From assembly GCA_023396115.1 (NCBI GenBank), contig JAEWXC010000094.1:1-37001 (forward strand): a stretch of 37,001 nt of DNA. Reading direction: 5' to 3'. The notes below the pieces were generated by a model that was given only the letters and a program-made list of their open reading frames with translations, was not told the DNA's origin and did no database searches. Positions within the stretch are counted from its first letter, which is position 1. Every line of letters begins with the position of its first letter. Both the position numbers and the translations under genes were made by a program. The DNA comes from Actinomycetes bacterium (GTDB lineage: Bacteria > Actinomycetota > Actinomycetes > Propionibacteriales > Nocardioidaceae). Positions 23,575 through 31,885 of the stretch are shown here, piece by piece.

Positions 23575-25008
23575 TCACCCCACCGTCCGGAACGGTGCGG
23601 TGTCCTCCCCACCGTTGTCGCCGGGCTCGGGCCCGGGCTCCGGCTCGGGTGGGGGCGGGGCGGCCGGGCTGCGTCCGGGACGACGCACCAGCACGAAGAC
23701 GATCCACGCCCCGAGCACGCACCCGGCGATCGTGAACCCCAGTCCGGGCCGCAGCGGCATCGCGATCCCGATGAACCCGCCCAGCACCCAGGCCAGCTGG
23801 AGGGCGGTGTCGGACCGGGCGAACGCGCTGGTCTGCACCTTCGGGGCGACCTCGGCCTGGATGGTGGAGTCCAGGGAGAGCTTCGCCAGTGACTGCGACA
23901 ACCCCGCCACCAGGCCCAGCGTCGCGAACGTCACCACCCCGGGGTGCAGGGCGGCCAGCAGCACCGCGGCCAGGTCGGCGAAGAGCGCCAGCACCACCGT
24001 CACCGCCGGGTTGATCCGCCGCAGCAGGGAGGCCAGGGCGATGCCCAGGGTGTTGCCCAGCCCGGCGGCACCGACGACCAGGCCCAGCAGCAGCTCGGGA
24101 CGCCAACCGTCGACGCCGTGCTCGCGCAGCAGGAACGCCATGAACATGGTGAGGAACCCCGACATCCACCGCGGTCCGCAGTTCGCGCGCAGCGCGAAGG
24201 CCACCGGCGGGGGGATCCGCATGCCGCGGTGCGGTCCGCTCGGCTCGGGGCCCAGCGTCATCGGCTCCTCGCCCTGGCTGAAGTCGACCTTCTCCGGCAG
24301 CCGGATCGCCCAGATCGTGGCCACCACGAACAGCGCGAACGCGTAGCGCAGCGACCACTCCGGCCCCAGCAGCGAGGCCGCGCCGGCCAGCGGCGCCGAC
24401 ACCGCGGCGCCCACCACCCCGGCCAGCGAGGTCCGGCCGTTGGCCTTGACCAGCGTCAGGTTGGGCGGGACCAGCCGGGGGATGGCGGCGGCCCGGGTGA
24501 CGCCGTAGGCCTTGGAGGCGATCAGCACCCCCAGCGCGGCCGGGAACATCCAGGCCGACTCGCCCGCCACGGCCCCGGCCAGCACCCAGCACAGGAACCC
24601 GCGGATCGCCATTGTCGCGCCGATCGACCAGCGTCGGCCGTGGTTGAACCGGTCCAGGAAGGGACCGATCAACGGTGCCACGACCGCGAACGGCAGCAGG
24701 GTCAGCGCCAGGAACAGCGCGACCTGCCCGCGCGCCTCGCCGGAGGGGACCTGGAAGAACAGGGTGCCGGCCAGCGAGATCGCGACCGCCGCGTCCCCGG
24801 CGGCGTTGAAGGCGTGCAGCTCGATGAGGCGGGACAGACCACTCTCGCCCGCCCCCTCGGCGCGGGCAGCCTGCCGGGCCCGGCCCACCCCGGCCCGGCC
24901 GGCGCGTCCGGTGGCCCGGGCTGCCCCGGTCAGACCACGACCCAGTGACCGGCCCGCGGACCTGGCCCGCGTGCCGGTGCCGGGCTCCTCGGGCGTCGGC
25001 TCCGTCAT
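23575..25008 (-). CDS. MFS-family membrane protein (Rv0876c-like)
   Basis: A 477-residue major facilitator protein with about twelve hydrophobic segments. The N-terminal 75 residues are cytoplasmic and rich in Arg, Ala and Gly. The first half includes VAISLAGTLFFQVPSG and PLIGPFLDRFNHGRRW, matching the D-R-x-x-x-G-R-R loop of MFS. The C terminus has PPPPEPEPGPEPG. The closeness to the cold-shock and DUF3027 genes matches the neighbourhood of Rv0876c in mycobacteria (from memory). ATG at 25008 lies 6 bases after CAGGAT (25020-25015). Substrate unknown; a resistance annotation cannot be supported. Confidence 0.8.
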   Translation of the reverse strand: MTEPTPEEPGTGTRARSAGRSLGRGLTGAARATGRAGRAGVGRARQAARAEGAGESGLSRLIELHAFNAAGDAAVAISLAGTLFFQVPSGEARGQVALFLALTLLPFAVVAPLIGPFLDRFNHGRRWSIGATMAIRGFLCWVLAGAVAGESAWMFPAALGVLIASKAYGVTRAAAIPRLVPPNLTLVKANGRTSLAGVVGAAVSAPLAGAASLLGPEWSLRYAFALFVVATIWAIRLPEKVDFSQGEEPMTLGPEPSGPHRGMRIPPPVAFALRANCGPRWMSGFLTMFMAFLLREHGVDGWRPELLLGLVVGAAGLGNTLGIALASLLRRINPAVTVVLALFADLAAVLLAALHPGVVTFATLGLVAGLSQSLAKLSLDSTIQAEVAPKVQTSAFARSDTALQLAWVLGGFIGIAMPLRPGLGFTIAGCVLGAWIVFVLVRRPGRSPAAPPPPEPEPGPEPGDNGGEDTAPFRTVG

Positions 25009-25106
25009 GGCGCCATCCTGCCCAACCGGCGGGCAGTTCGTCCCCGACCCTCGCCGACGTGGACCCGAACGGGACAGCAGTGGGGGTGATTTGCGATGCT
25101 TGCCCC

Positions 25107-25889
25107 GTGACCACCACCGCACCTCTCCTCGACCCGATCCTGGAGTCCTCCGTCGACGCCGCCCGCGCGGCGCTGGCCGTGGAGACCGACCCGGCCGACG
25201 TCGGGGCCCACCTGGCCGTCCACGACGACGCCGAGGTCACCGGTGACCTGGTGCTCACCCACCTGTTCGAGTGCGCCCGGGCCGGGTACGTGGGCTGGCG
25301 CTGGAGCGTCACCATCACCCGCGCCGCCGACGAGGAGCGGGTCACCGTCGACGAGGTCGTCCTGGTGCCCGGCCCCGAGTCGGTCGTGGCTCCGTCCTGG
25401 GTGCCCTACGCCGAGCGGATCCAGCCCGGCGACCTGAACCCCGGCGACCTGCTGCCCGTGGAGGACGAGGACGTCCGTCTGGTCCCGACCTGGTCGGCCG
25501 GTGACGACGAGCTCTCCGACGACGACCTCAGCCAGGTCCGCCGGGTGGCCGGTGACCTGTTCGCGGGCCGGGTCCGGACCCTGTCGGTCGAGGGTCGTGA
25601 ACGCACCGCCGAGCGCTGGTACGACGGCGACGCGGGCCCCGAGAGCCCGCTGGCCAAGGCTGCCTCGGACCACTGCGGCACCTGCGGGTTCAGCGTGGCG
25701 CTGGCCGGTCCGCTCTCCGCGACGTTCGTGGTCTGCGCCAACGGCAACGCCAACGACGACGGCCGCGTGGTCTCCCGGGACCACGGCTGCGGCGCTCACT
25801 CCGAGGTCAAGCTGGCCCGCAAGAACCGCCCGCAGTCGCTGCCGGACCACGTCTTCGACTCCCTCACCGAGGAGATCGAAGACTTCTGA
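25107..25889 (+). CDS. DUF3027 family protein
   Basis: The 260-residue protein belongs to the actinobacterial DUF3027 family. It has VGWRWSVTITRA and the stretch PSWVPYAERIQPGDLNPGDL, which define the family. The C terminus has a zinc-ribbon-like set, HCGTCGFSVAL and later CANGNANDDGRVVSRDHGCG. GTG at 25107 lies 6 bases after GATGCT (25095-25100), while the longer frame from 24945 runs into the divergent MFS gene. No catalytic motif is evident and the function is unknown. The divergent MFS partner and this gene share 98 bases of promoter region. Confidence 0.85.
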   Translation: MTTTAPLLDPILESSVDAARAALAVETDPADVGAHLAVHDDAEVTGDLVLTHLFECARAGYVGWRWSVTITRAADEERVTVDEVVLVPGPESVVAPSWVPYAERIQPGDLNPGDLLPVEDEDVRLVPTWSAGDDELSDDDLSQVRRVAGDLFAGRVRTLSVEGRERTAERWYDGDAGPESPLAKAASDHCGTCGFSVALAGPLSATFVVCANGNANDDGRVVSRDHGCGAHSEVKLARKNRPQSLPDHVFDSLTEEIEDF

Positions 25890-26009
25890 GGTCGTCCACC
25901 CGGGCCGGCGCGCTGCGGCGCGACGTGGCCCGAGTCGCTCCGGGCGGGGTGGCACGGATGAGCCCCGGTACCCATCGCCAGCGGGCGGGCTCTGGTCCAC
26001 CATGTACCC

Positions 26010-27251
26010 ATGACCTCGAAGACCGAGCCCGCGCGCCCCGCGGCACCGCCGCCGGGTACCGCTGAGCCCCTGCACGCGACTCCCCGCCAGCTGGAGTGGC
26101 TGCGCACCCAGGTGGCGGACTGGCAGCGTGCCGGACTGCTGGACGCCCCCACCGCCACGGCGATCGTCGGACGCTACCGGGCCAGCCGCGGCGTCACGCT
26201 GGGCCGCACCCTGCTCGCCGTGGGCGGCACCTTCGTCGGCATCGGCCTGGTCTGGCTGGTGGCCGCGAACCTCGACCAGATCAGTCCTGGCGTGCGGTTC
26301 GGTCTGCTGCTGGCGATCTGGGTCGCTGTGCTCGTCGCCTCGGAGTGGCTCGAGGCACGGCGCGCGTCGGCGGCGCTGGTCGGGTCGCTGCGCACCGTGG
26401 TCGCCCTCGGGGCCGGGGCGGTGGTCTTCCAGGCCGCCCAGTCGCTGCAGGTCCCGGCCTGGGAGCCGCGGCTGATCGGCTGCTGGTCGGTGGTGGCGCT
26501 GGCGCTGGCCTACCTGCGCACCGCCCGGGGGCCGTTGCTGGTCGGCCTGGCCACCGGCACCGGGTGGGTGTTGTGGCAGGGGCTGGGGGAGGACCCCGAG
26601 TTCCTGACCGCGATCGTGCTCGGCGGTGCCGTCACCGTCGGCGCGGTGGGGCTCAGCTCGCTGCACGAGCGGGGGCGGCCCACCTTCGCCGGGCCGTGGC
26701 TGCACGTGGGCGCGGCCGCAGCCCTGGCCACCCTCTTCGCTGCGGCGGTGCCCGTGGAGTCCGACGACGTCGGCGGGGTCACGGTCTTCGCGTGGGTGGC
26801 GTTGGCGGTCGGGCTGGTCGGTGCCGCGACCCCCTGGCTGGTGCGGGCCGACCGGGCAGCACGCTGGCAGAGCCTGGTGGCCGTCGGGGTGGTGGCCGTG
26901 GCGGTGGGTCTGGCCCGGTGGGGGTCCACCCAGGACGTCGACGCGGTCGGCGCCAACGACGTGCTGCACGCCCTGGTCGCGGTCGCCCTGTACGTGGGTC
27001 TGGCCGTCGGGGTGGGTGCCCTCGGGGCGCTGCGCGACTCCTGGCTGCTGGGGGTGTTGAGCACCGGCGCGCTGGTGGTCTTCACGGTGTTCCAGAGCTT
27101 CGCGGTGTTTGCACCGATCGTGCAGGGCGCCTGGCTGTTCCTGCTGCTCGGGGTGGTGCTGCTGGGCACCGGCGTCGGCTTCGACCGGTTGCGGCGCACC
27201 GTGGCGGCCAGCATCGACGAGACCGACCCCTCGACCGGACCGGAGGCCTGA
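26010..27251 (+). CDS. DUF2157 family polytopic membrane protein
   Basis: A 413-residue membrane protein. The first 65 residues contain RQLEWLRTQVADWQRAGLLD, the soluble helical part of DUF2157, and are followed by about ten hydrophobic segments (starting LGRTLLAVGGTFVGIGLVWL). Function unknown. The next gene encodes a GDYXXLXY protein after a single base, a common pairing in which both are thought to form an envelope complex. ATG at 26010; a long spacer upstream (25890-26009) shows a short GC-rich hairpin (GCGCGCTGCGGCGCG) but no gene. Confidence 0.82.
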   Translation: MTSKTEPARPAAPPPGTAEPLHATPRQLEWLRTQVADWQRAGLLDAPTATAIVGRYRASRGVTLGRTLLAVGGTFVGIGLVWLVAANLDQISPGVRFGLLLAIWVAVLVASEWLEARRASAALVGSLRTVVALGAGAVVFQAAQSLQVPAWEPRLIGCWSVVALALAYLRTARGPLLVGLATGTGWVLWQGLGEDPEFLTAIVLGGAVTVGAVGLSSLHERGRPTFAGPWLHVGAAAALATLFAAAVPVESDDVGGVTVFAWVALAVGLVGAATPWLVRADRAARWQSLVAVGVVAVAVGLARWGSTQDVDAVGANDVLHALVAVALYVGLAVGVGALGALRDSWLLGVLSTGALVVFTVFQSFAVFAPIVQGAWLFLLLGVVLLGTGVGFDRLRRTVAASIDETDPSTGPEA

Positions 27252-27252
27252 G

Positions 27253-27759
27253 ATGGAGACCACGACGCGCGGGCGGGTGCTCACCGTCACCGCCCTCACC
27301 GGGCTGCTGGGTCTGGTCACGGCGTTGGGCGTGCACCCCCAGCTCTCGGCCCGACTCACCGGCGACACCTACCGCGTGCAGGTCGGCCCGGTCGACCCGA
27401 TCGACCCGTTCCGGGGCGCCTACGTGCAGCTCGGCTACCCGGGTCTGCAGGTGCAGCCGGAGTGGGACGAGGAGCAGCTGCGGGACGAGGAGTGGGACGT
27501 GCCCGAGGGGCAGGTCTTCCTGCCGCTGCGCACCGAGGGCGACCTCACCGTCTCGGCGGCACCGGTCTCGCAGCGCCCCACCCAGGGGCCGTACCTGACC
27601 TGTCGGGGCGAGGGGTGGCGGGTGCGCTGCGGCATCGAGAGCTGGTTCGTGCCGCAGTCGGAGGCACGTGACCTGGAACGGCGGGCCGCCCGGGGCGACC
27701 TGGTGGCGGTGCTGAAGGTGGACGGACGCGGCAACGCTGCCGTCGTCGACATCGAGTGA
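27253..27759 (+). CDS. GDYXXLXY domain protein
   Basis: A 168-residue protein with one N-terminal membrane segment (about 8-28) and an extracytoplasmic domain. It contains VGPVDPIDPFRGAYVQLGY, the block after which the family is named, with GAYVQLGY in place of GDYVxLxY. Two cysteines (TCRGEGW and RCGIES) could pair. It starts one base after the DUF2157 stop, so it is co-translated. No enzymatic role is known. Confidence 0.85.
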   Translation: METTTRGRVLTVTALTGLLGLVTALGVHPQLSARLTGDTYRVQVGPVDPIDPFRGAYVQLGYPGLQVQPEWDEEQLRDEEWDVPEGQVFLPLRTEGDLTVSAAPVSQRPTQGPYLTCRGEGWRVRCGIESWFVPQSEARDLERRAARGDLVAVLKVDGRGNAAVVDIE

Positions 27760-27762
27760 GGC

Positions 27763-28038
27763 TCAGCCGCTCTGCGCGGCGCGGCGGGCGTCGCGCCGCC
27801 GGCGGCAGACCTCGATGCCGAACAGGCCCAGGCCGACCCCGGCCATGCAGGTCCACAACCACCACAGGTTGCCGGAGTCGCTGAGCCGCCCGTAGAAGGG
27901 GAGCAGGCCCAGAAAGCCGAGGAACCACACCGCGGTGCCGACCTCGACGGTGCGCACACCGTCCACGTCGAGGGGCTCGACGTCGGCGATCAGACCACGG
28001 GAGGCGGGCGGCTCGACGTCGGCGGGGTCACGGTCCAC
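27763..28038 (-). CDS. DUF2530 family membrane protein
   Basis: The 91-residue protein has two helices: VGTAVWFLGFLGLLPFYG and LWWLWTCMAGVGLGLFGI. It ends in a basic tail (CRRRRDARR). N-terminal charged residues include PLDVDGVRTVEVGTAVW, the DUF2530 core. GTG at 28038 is 6 bases after TAGCGT (28050-28045). It is divergent from the purine permease and converges with the GDYXXLXY gene, with only three bases between the stops. Function unknown. Confidence 0.85.
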   Translation of the reverse strand: MDRDPADVEPPASRGLIADVEPLDVDGVRTVEVGTAVWFLGFLGLLPFYGRLSDSGNLWWLWTCMAGVGLGLFGIEVCRRRRDARRAAQSG

Positions 28039-28044
28039 GGCCCC

Positions 28045-28080
28045 ACGCTAGTCGAGGCAGAAAACGTTCTGCCACACTGT
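28045..28080. promoter_or_regulatory. divergent promoters with an imperfect palindrome
   Basis: TAGCGT on the minus strand (28050-28045) serves the DUF2530 gene, and CACTGT (28075-28080) lies 6 bases before the GTG of the permease. Between them GGCAGAAAACGTTCTGCC (28056-28073) is an imperfect 18-bp palindrome with 6-bp outer arms, in the place expected for an operator. Confidence 0.45.
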
Positions 28081-28086
28081 GCGTCC

Positions 28087-29547
28087 GTGAGTACTCAGAC
28101 AGAGGCCGGCAAGCGGCCCTCCCCGGGATCCGGAAGCGCCGTGGACCGCTTCTTCAAGATCAGCGAACGTGGTTCCACCGTCGGCCAGGAGGTGCGCGGC
28201 GGTCTCGTCACGTTCCTGACGATGGCCTACATCCTCGTCCTCAACCCGATCATCCTGACCGGCGGCGCCGACAAGAACGGCGAGACGCTCGACTTCGCGA
28301 TGATCGCCGCGGCCACCGCCCTGGTGGCCGGCGTCCTGACGATCCTGATGGGTCTCGTGGCGAACTTCCCGCTCGCCATCGCCGCCGGGCTCGGACTGAA
28401 CGCCTTCGTCACCTACTCCATCGCCACCCAGATGACCTGGGCGGACGCGATGGGTCTGGTGGTCATCGAGGGCATCGTGATCCTGGTGCTGGTGCTGACC
28501 GGCTTCCGTGAGGCCGTGTTCAACGCGGTGCCGGTGCCGCTGAAGGTGGCCATCTCGGTCGGGATCGGTCTCTTCATCACGCTGATCGGCCTGGTCGACG
28601 CGGGCTTCGTCGGCCCGGGCGGCGGCACCCCGCTGACCCTGGGCGTCTTCGGCACCCTGCAGGGCTGGCCGGTGCTGGTCTTCTGCTTCGGTCTGGTGCT
28701 CGTGCTGGCCCTGTACGCGCTCAAGGTGCGCGGCGCGATCCTGATCTCGATCGTGGTCACCACGGTCGTGGCGATCCTGGTGGAGAAGTTCGCGACCGTG
28801 CCGCCGGCCCAGAACGAGGACGGCACGTTCAACCCCACCGCCTGGAACCTCAACGTCCCGGGCCTGCCCGACGACCTCGTCTCCAAGCCCGACTTCGGTC
28901 TGGTCGGCAAGTTCAGCCTGCTCGGCTCCTGGGAGAACGTCGGTGTCGTCACCGTATTCCTGCTGATCTTCACCCTTCTGCTGACCGACTTCTTCGACAC
29001 CATGGGCACCATGACCGCGGTCGGCGCCGAGGCCGGGCTCAACGACGCCGACGGCGTGCCCCCGAACACCCGCAAGATCCTGGTCGTCGACTCGGTCGCC
29101 GCCATTGCCGGTGGTGCCGCGTCGGTCTCCTCCAACACCTCCTACATCGAGTCGACCTCCGGTGTCGCCGAGGGCGCGCGTACCGGTCTGGCCTCGGTGG
29201 TCACAGGTGTGCTGTTCCTGCTCGCGACCTTCCTGACCCCGCTGGTGAAGGTGGTGCCCTCCGAGGCCGCCGTCCCGGCGCTGGTGCTGGTCGGCTTCCT
29301 GATGATGCAGCAGGTCAAGGAGATCGACTGGGACGACCTGGAGGTCGCCATCCCGGCGTTCCTGACCATCGTGCTGATGCCGTTCGCCTACTCGATCTCG
29401 GCCGGCATCGGCGCGGGCTTCCTGGCGTTCGTGCTGATCAAGGTGGTGCGCGGCAAGGTCGCCCAGATCCACCCGCTGATGTGGATCATCGCGGCGATGT
29501 TCGTCGTCTACTTCGCGATCTCCCCGATCAGCTCCTGGCTGGGCTGA
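28087..29547 (+). CDS. NCS2-family purine permease (AzgA/PbuG-like)
   Basis: A 486-residue permease of about twelve or more helices. The signature segments are VTFLTMAYILVLNPIIL near the N terminus, AAGLGLNAFVTYS, LLTDFFDTMGTMTAVG and SSNTSYIESTSGVAEGARTG. These are typical of the AzgA/PbuG branch, which imports hypoxanthine, adenine or guanine by proton symport, rather than the UraA or UapA branch. GTG at 28087. It ends 17 bases before a terminator. The palindrome at 28056-28073 would be the site of any purine-dependent control. Confidence 0.9.
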   Translation: MSTQTEAGKRPSPGSGSAVDRFFKISERGSTVGQEVRGGLVTFLTMAYILVLNPIILTGGADKNGETLDFAMIAAATALVAGVLTILMGLVANFPLAIAAGLGLNAFVTYSIATQMTWADAMGLVVIEGIVILVLVLTGFREAVFNAVPVPLKVAISVGIGLFITLIGLVDAGFVGPGGGTPLTLGVFGTLQGWPVLVFCFGLVLVLALYALKVRGAILISIVVTTVVAILVEKFATVPPAQNEDGTFNPTAWNLNVPGLPDDLVSKPDFGLVGKFSLLGSWENVGVVTVFLLIFTLLLTDFFDTMGTMTAVGAEAGLNDADGVPPNTRKILVVDSVAAIAGGAASVSSNTSYIESTSGVAEGARTGLASVVTGVLFLLATFLTPLVKVVPSEAAVPALVLVGFLMMQQVKEIDWDDLEVAIPAFLTIVLMPFAYSISAGIGAGFLAFVLIKVVRGKVAQIHPLMWIIAAMFVVYFAISPISSWLG

Positions 29548-29564
29548 GCGCCGACGCACGCTGA

Positions 29565-29600
29565 CGAGGGCGTGGCCGCACCGGGGCGGCCACGCCCTCG
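29565..29600 (+). terminator. permease terminator
   Basis: CGAGGGCGTGGCCGC (29565-29579) pairs with GCGGCCACGCCCTCG (29586-29600): a 15-bp stem and 6-base loop, then TT. Confidence 0.88.
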
Positions 29601-29611
29601 TTCGTCGTATT

Positions 29612-29638
29612 TCATTACCCTAGGTAATGAGATAGGCT
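29612..29638 (+). promoter_or_regulatory. MarR operator overlapping a leaderless promoter
   Basis: TCATTACC-CTA-GGTAATGA (29612-29630) is a perfect inverted repeat and the only AT-rich block here. It lies just upstream of the -10 box TAGGCT (29633-29638), which is 7 bases before the GTG of the MarR gene. A regulator bound there would cover the -35 region, so autorepression of the marR-MFS pair is expected. Confidence 0.85.
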
Positions 29639-29645
29639 AAGGAAC

Positions 29646-30083
29646 GTGCCGACCGCCACCCGATCCACCGCGCTGGCCGCCGAACTGCGCCACGCGACGA
29701 TGCGCCTGCGCCGGCAGCTGGTCAGCCAGCGCCACCCCGACAACGACCTGTCCATCCCGGCGATGGTGGTACTCGGGGCGCTCTTCCGGCACGGCGAGCA
29801 GACCATCGGTGCGTTGGCCGCCTTCGAGAAGGTGCAGCCGCCGACGATGACGCGCACCGTCAACTGCCTCGAGGCCGAGGGCCTGGTCCGCCGGCGCCCG
29901 CACGACACCGACGGCCGCCAGGTGCTGGTCTGCCTCACCGACGCCGGCCGCGACAAGGTCCTGGCCGACCGGGACCGTCGCGACGCTTGGCTGGCCCGCC
30001 GCCTGGACGCGCTGAGCGCCGACGAGCGCGACCTCCTGGCTCGGGCGACCGGGCTGCTGCAACGACTCACCGACGACGACTGA
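29646..30083 (+). CDS. MarR-family transcriptional regulator
   Basis: A 145-residue MarR protein. Its winged helix-turn-helix spans about 45-105 with TIGALAAFEKVQPPTMTRTV as the recognition helix region. The wing is in RRRPHDTDGRQVLVCLT, including the D-x-R of the beta-hairpin. The N- and C-terminal helices form the dimer interface. It starts 7 bases after the -10 box and 15 bases from the palindromic operator. The MFS gene follows 15 bases after its stop, so it most likely controls that exporter in response to a small ligand. Confidence 0.92.
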   Translation: MPTATRSTALAAELRHATMRLRRQLVSQRHPDNDLSIPAMVVLGALFRHGEQTIGALAAFEKVQPPTMTRTVNCLEAEGLVRRRPHDTDGRQVLVCLTDAGRDKVLADRDRRDAWLARRLDALSADERDLLARATGLLQRLTDDD

Positions 30084-30098
30084 AGGACGATCCACCGC

Positions 30099-31349
30099 TT
30101 GAGCCCCACGTTCCGCTCCCTGTCCATCCCCAACTACCGCCGGTACGCGGCGGGCGGCTTCGTGTCCAACACCGGGACCTGGCTGCAACGGGTGGCGCAG
30201 GACTGGCTGGTGCTCGAACTGTCCGGCAGCGGCATCGCGCTGGGCATCACCACCGGGCTGCAGTTCCTCCCGTTCCTGCTGCTGGCGCCGTTCGCCGGCC
30301 TGGTCGCCGACCGGATGCCCAAGCAGCGGCTGCTGCAGCTGACCAACCTGGGCATGGCGTTGCCGGCTGCCGTGCTCGGGCTGCTCGCGGTCACCGGGAC
30401 GGTGCAGACCTGGCACGTGTACCTGCTGGCCCTGGTCCTGGGCACCGCCTCGGTCTTCGACGCCCCGGCCCGGCAGTCCTTCGTCTCGGAGATCGTGGGC
30501 CCCGACGACGTCTCCAACGCGGTGGGGCTCAACTCGGCCTCGTTCAACGCCGCCCGGATCGTCGGGCCGGCCCTGGCCGGTGTGCTGATCGCGGCGTTCG
30601 GCGGGGGAGCGGTGGCCACCGGCTGGGTGATCCTGCTCAACGCGGTCTCCTACGCCGCCCCGGTGTGGGCGCTGCGCACCATGGACGCCGCCGCCCTGGC
30701 CACGCCCGAACCGCTGGAGCGGCATCCCGGCATGGTCCGGGAGGGCTTCGCCTACGTCCGGGCCCGCCCGGACCTGATGCTGATCCTGGCGATCGTCTTC
30801 TTCGCCGGGACCTTCGGGCTGAACTTCCAGATGACCTCGGCCCTGATGGCCACCGAGGAGTTCGGCAAGGGTGCCGGCGAGTACGGCCTGCTCGGCTCGA
30901 TCATGGCGGTGGGGTCGCTGACCGGCGCCCTGGTCGCGGCACGGCGCACCGACGTGCGGTTGCGGCTGGTGGTCGTCGCCGCGGTGGTCTTCGGGCTGGT
31001 CGAGATCGCCTCCGGACTGATGCCGGGCTACCTCTCCTTCGCCTTGGTCACCCCGTTGCTGGGGCTGTCGGCGCTGACCATGATCACCGCGGCCAACGCC
31101 TACTTCCAGCTGCACACCGACCCCCACGTGCGGGGTCGGGCGATGGCGCTCTACATGATGATCTTCATGGGCGGCACGCCGCTCGGCTCACCCGTGGTCG
31201 GCTGGGTCGGCGAGGTGTTCGGGGCCCGCTGGACCCTGCTGGTCGGCGGGGCCGTCACGGTGCTGGGTGCCCTGGGGGCCGCGGCGCTGTTCCGGGCCTC
31301 GAGCCGGCGCCCCGCTGTCGTTTTGACCCCCGTGGTCGCGGGCGAGTAG
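30099..31349 (+). CDS. MFS transporter (drug-efflux type)
   Basis: A 416-residue MFS protein with twelve predicted helices. Features include FRSLSIPNYRRYAAGGFVSN at the start, GLVADRMPKQRLL (loop 2-3 with D-R), SVFDAPARQSFVSEIVG and ARIVGPALAGVLIA. The last group is characteristic of the enterobactin-exporter EntS/MdfA-like efflux branch. A TTG start at 30099 is used: it follows AAGGA and gives the expected N terminus. It forms an operon with marR. The TAG stop (31347-31349) is also the first half of the rpsL -10 box. Substrate unknown. Confidence 0.85.
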   Translation: MSPTFRSLSIPNYRRYAAGGFVSNTGTWLQRVAQDWLVLELSGSGIALGITTGLQFLPFLLLAPFAGLVADRMPKQRLLQLTNLGMALPAAVLGLLAVTGTVQTWHVYLLALVLGTASVFDAPARQSFVSEIVGPDDVSNAVGLNSASFNAARIVGPALAGVLIAAFGGGAVATGWVILLNAVSYAAPVWALRTMDAAALATPEPLERHPGMVREGFAYVRARPDLMLILAIVFFAGTFGLNFQMTSALMATEEFGKGAGEYGLLGSIMAVGSLTGALVAARRTDVRLRLVVVAAVVFGLVEIASGLMPGYLSFALVTPLLGLSALTMITAANAYFQLHTDPHVRGRAMALYMMIFMGGTPLGSPVVGWVGEVFGARWTLLVGGAVTVLGALGAAALFRASSRRPAVVLTPVVAGE

Positions 31350-31512
31350 CCTCGGTTCCCGTGTCTGGGACAGCCAGACCGTCGCGCGTGCCCGAAAGTC
31401 GAGCCCCTGCCCCGGTGGGGGAGCGACCGTGGTCGCGACAGGCACACATGCAGTACACACCAACCCGGCACCGTGCCGGGTTGAGACAGAGAAACAGAAG
31501 GGGAACCACCCG
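31323..31512 (+). promoter_or_regulatory. str operon promoter and long leader
   Basis: TTGACC (31323-31328), 18 bases, then TAGCCT (31347-31352): a good promoter whose -35 lies inside the MFS coding sequence. The leader of about 155 bases contains a hairpin CAACCCGGCA/TGCCGGGTTG (31461-31483) 30 bases before the start codon, followed by a purine-rich AGAAGGGGAA ribosome site. The hairpin may act as an attenuator or protect the mRNA. Confidence 0.6.
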
Positions 31513-31884
31513 GTGCCCACCATTCAGCAGCTGGTCCGCAAGGGCCGCCAGGACAAGGTGTCGAAGAACAAGACGCCTGCCCTGAAGGGATCTCCGCAGC
31601 GCCGTGGCGTCTGCACCCGCGTCTACACCACCACCCCGAAGAAGCCGAACTCCGCCCTCCGCAAGGTCGCCCGTGTGCGTCTGAGCTCCGGCGTCGAGGT
31701 CACCGCTTACATCCCGGGTGTCGGCCACAACCTGCAGGAGCACTCGATCGTGCTCGTGCGCGGCGGTCGTGTGAAGGACCTTCCGGGTGTGCGCTACAAG
31801 ATCATTCGCGGCACGCTTGACACCCAGGGTGTGAAGAACCGCAAGCAGGCCCGTTCGCGCTACGGCGCGAAGAAGGAGAAGTGA
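31513..31884 (+). CDS. rpsL: 30S ribosomal protein S12
   Basis: 123 residues with the universal S12 sequence: PTIQQLVRKGR at the N terminus, TTTPKKPNSALRKVARVRL, and VRGGRVKDLPGVRYK. Lysines 43 and 88, where streptomycin-resistance changes usually occur, are both wild type. GTG at 31513 was chosen because the MPTIQQL sequence starts here; the upstream part of the frame is leader. Confidence 0.99.
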   Translation: MPTIQQLVRKGRQDKVSKNKTPALKGSPQRRGVCTRVYTTTPKKPNSALRKVARVRLSSGVEVTAYIPGVGHNLQEHSIVLVRGGRVKDLPGVRYKIIRGTLDTQGVKNRKQARSRYGAKKEK

Positions 31885-31885
31885 C

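Noticed and set aside
28048..29559. 503-codon minus-strand frame opposite the purine permease
   Set aside because: Antisense mirror, rich in Asp, Gly, Glu, His and Gln; the plus frame is a clear permease.
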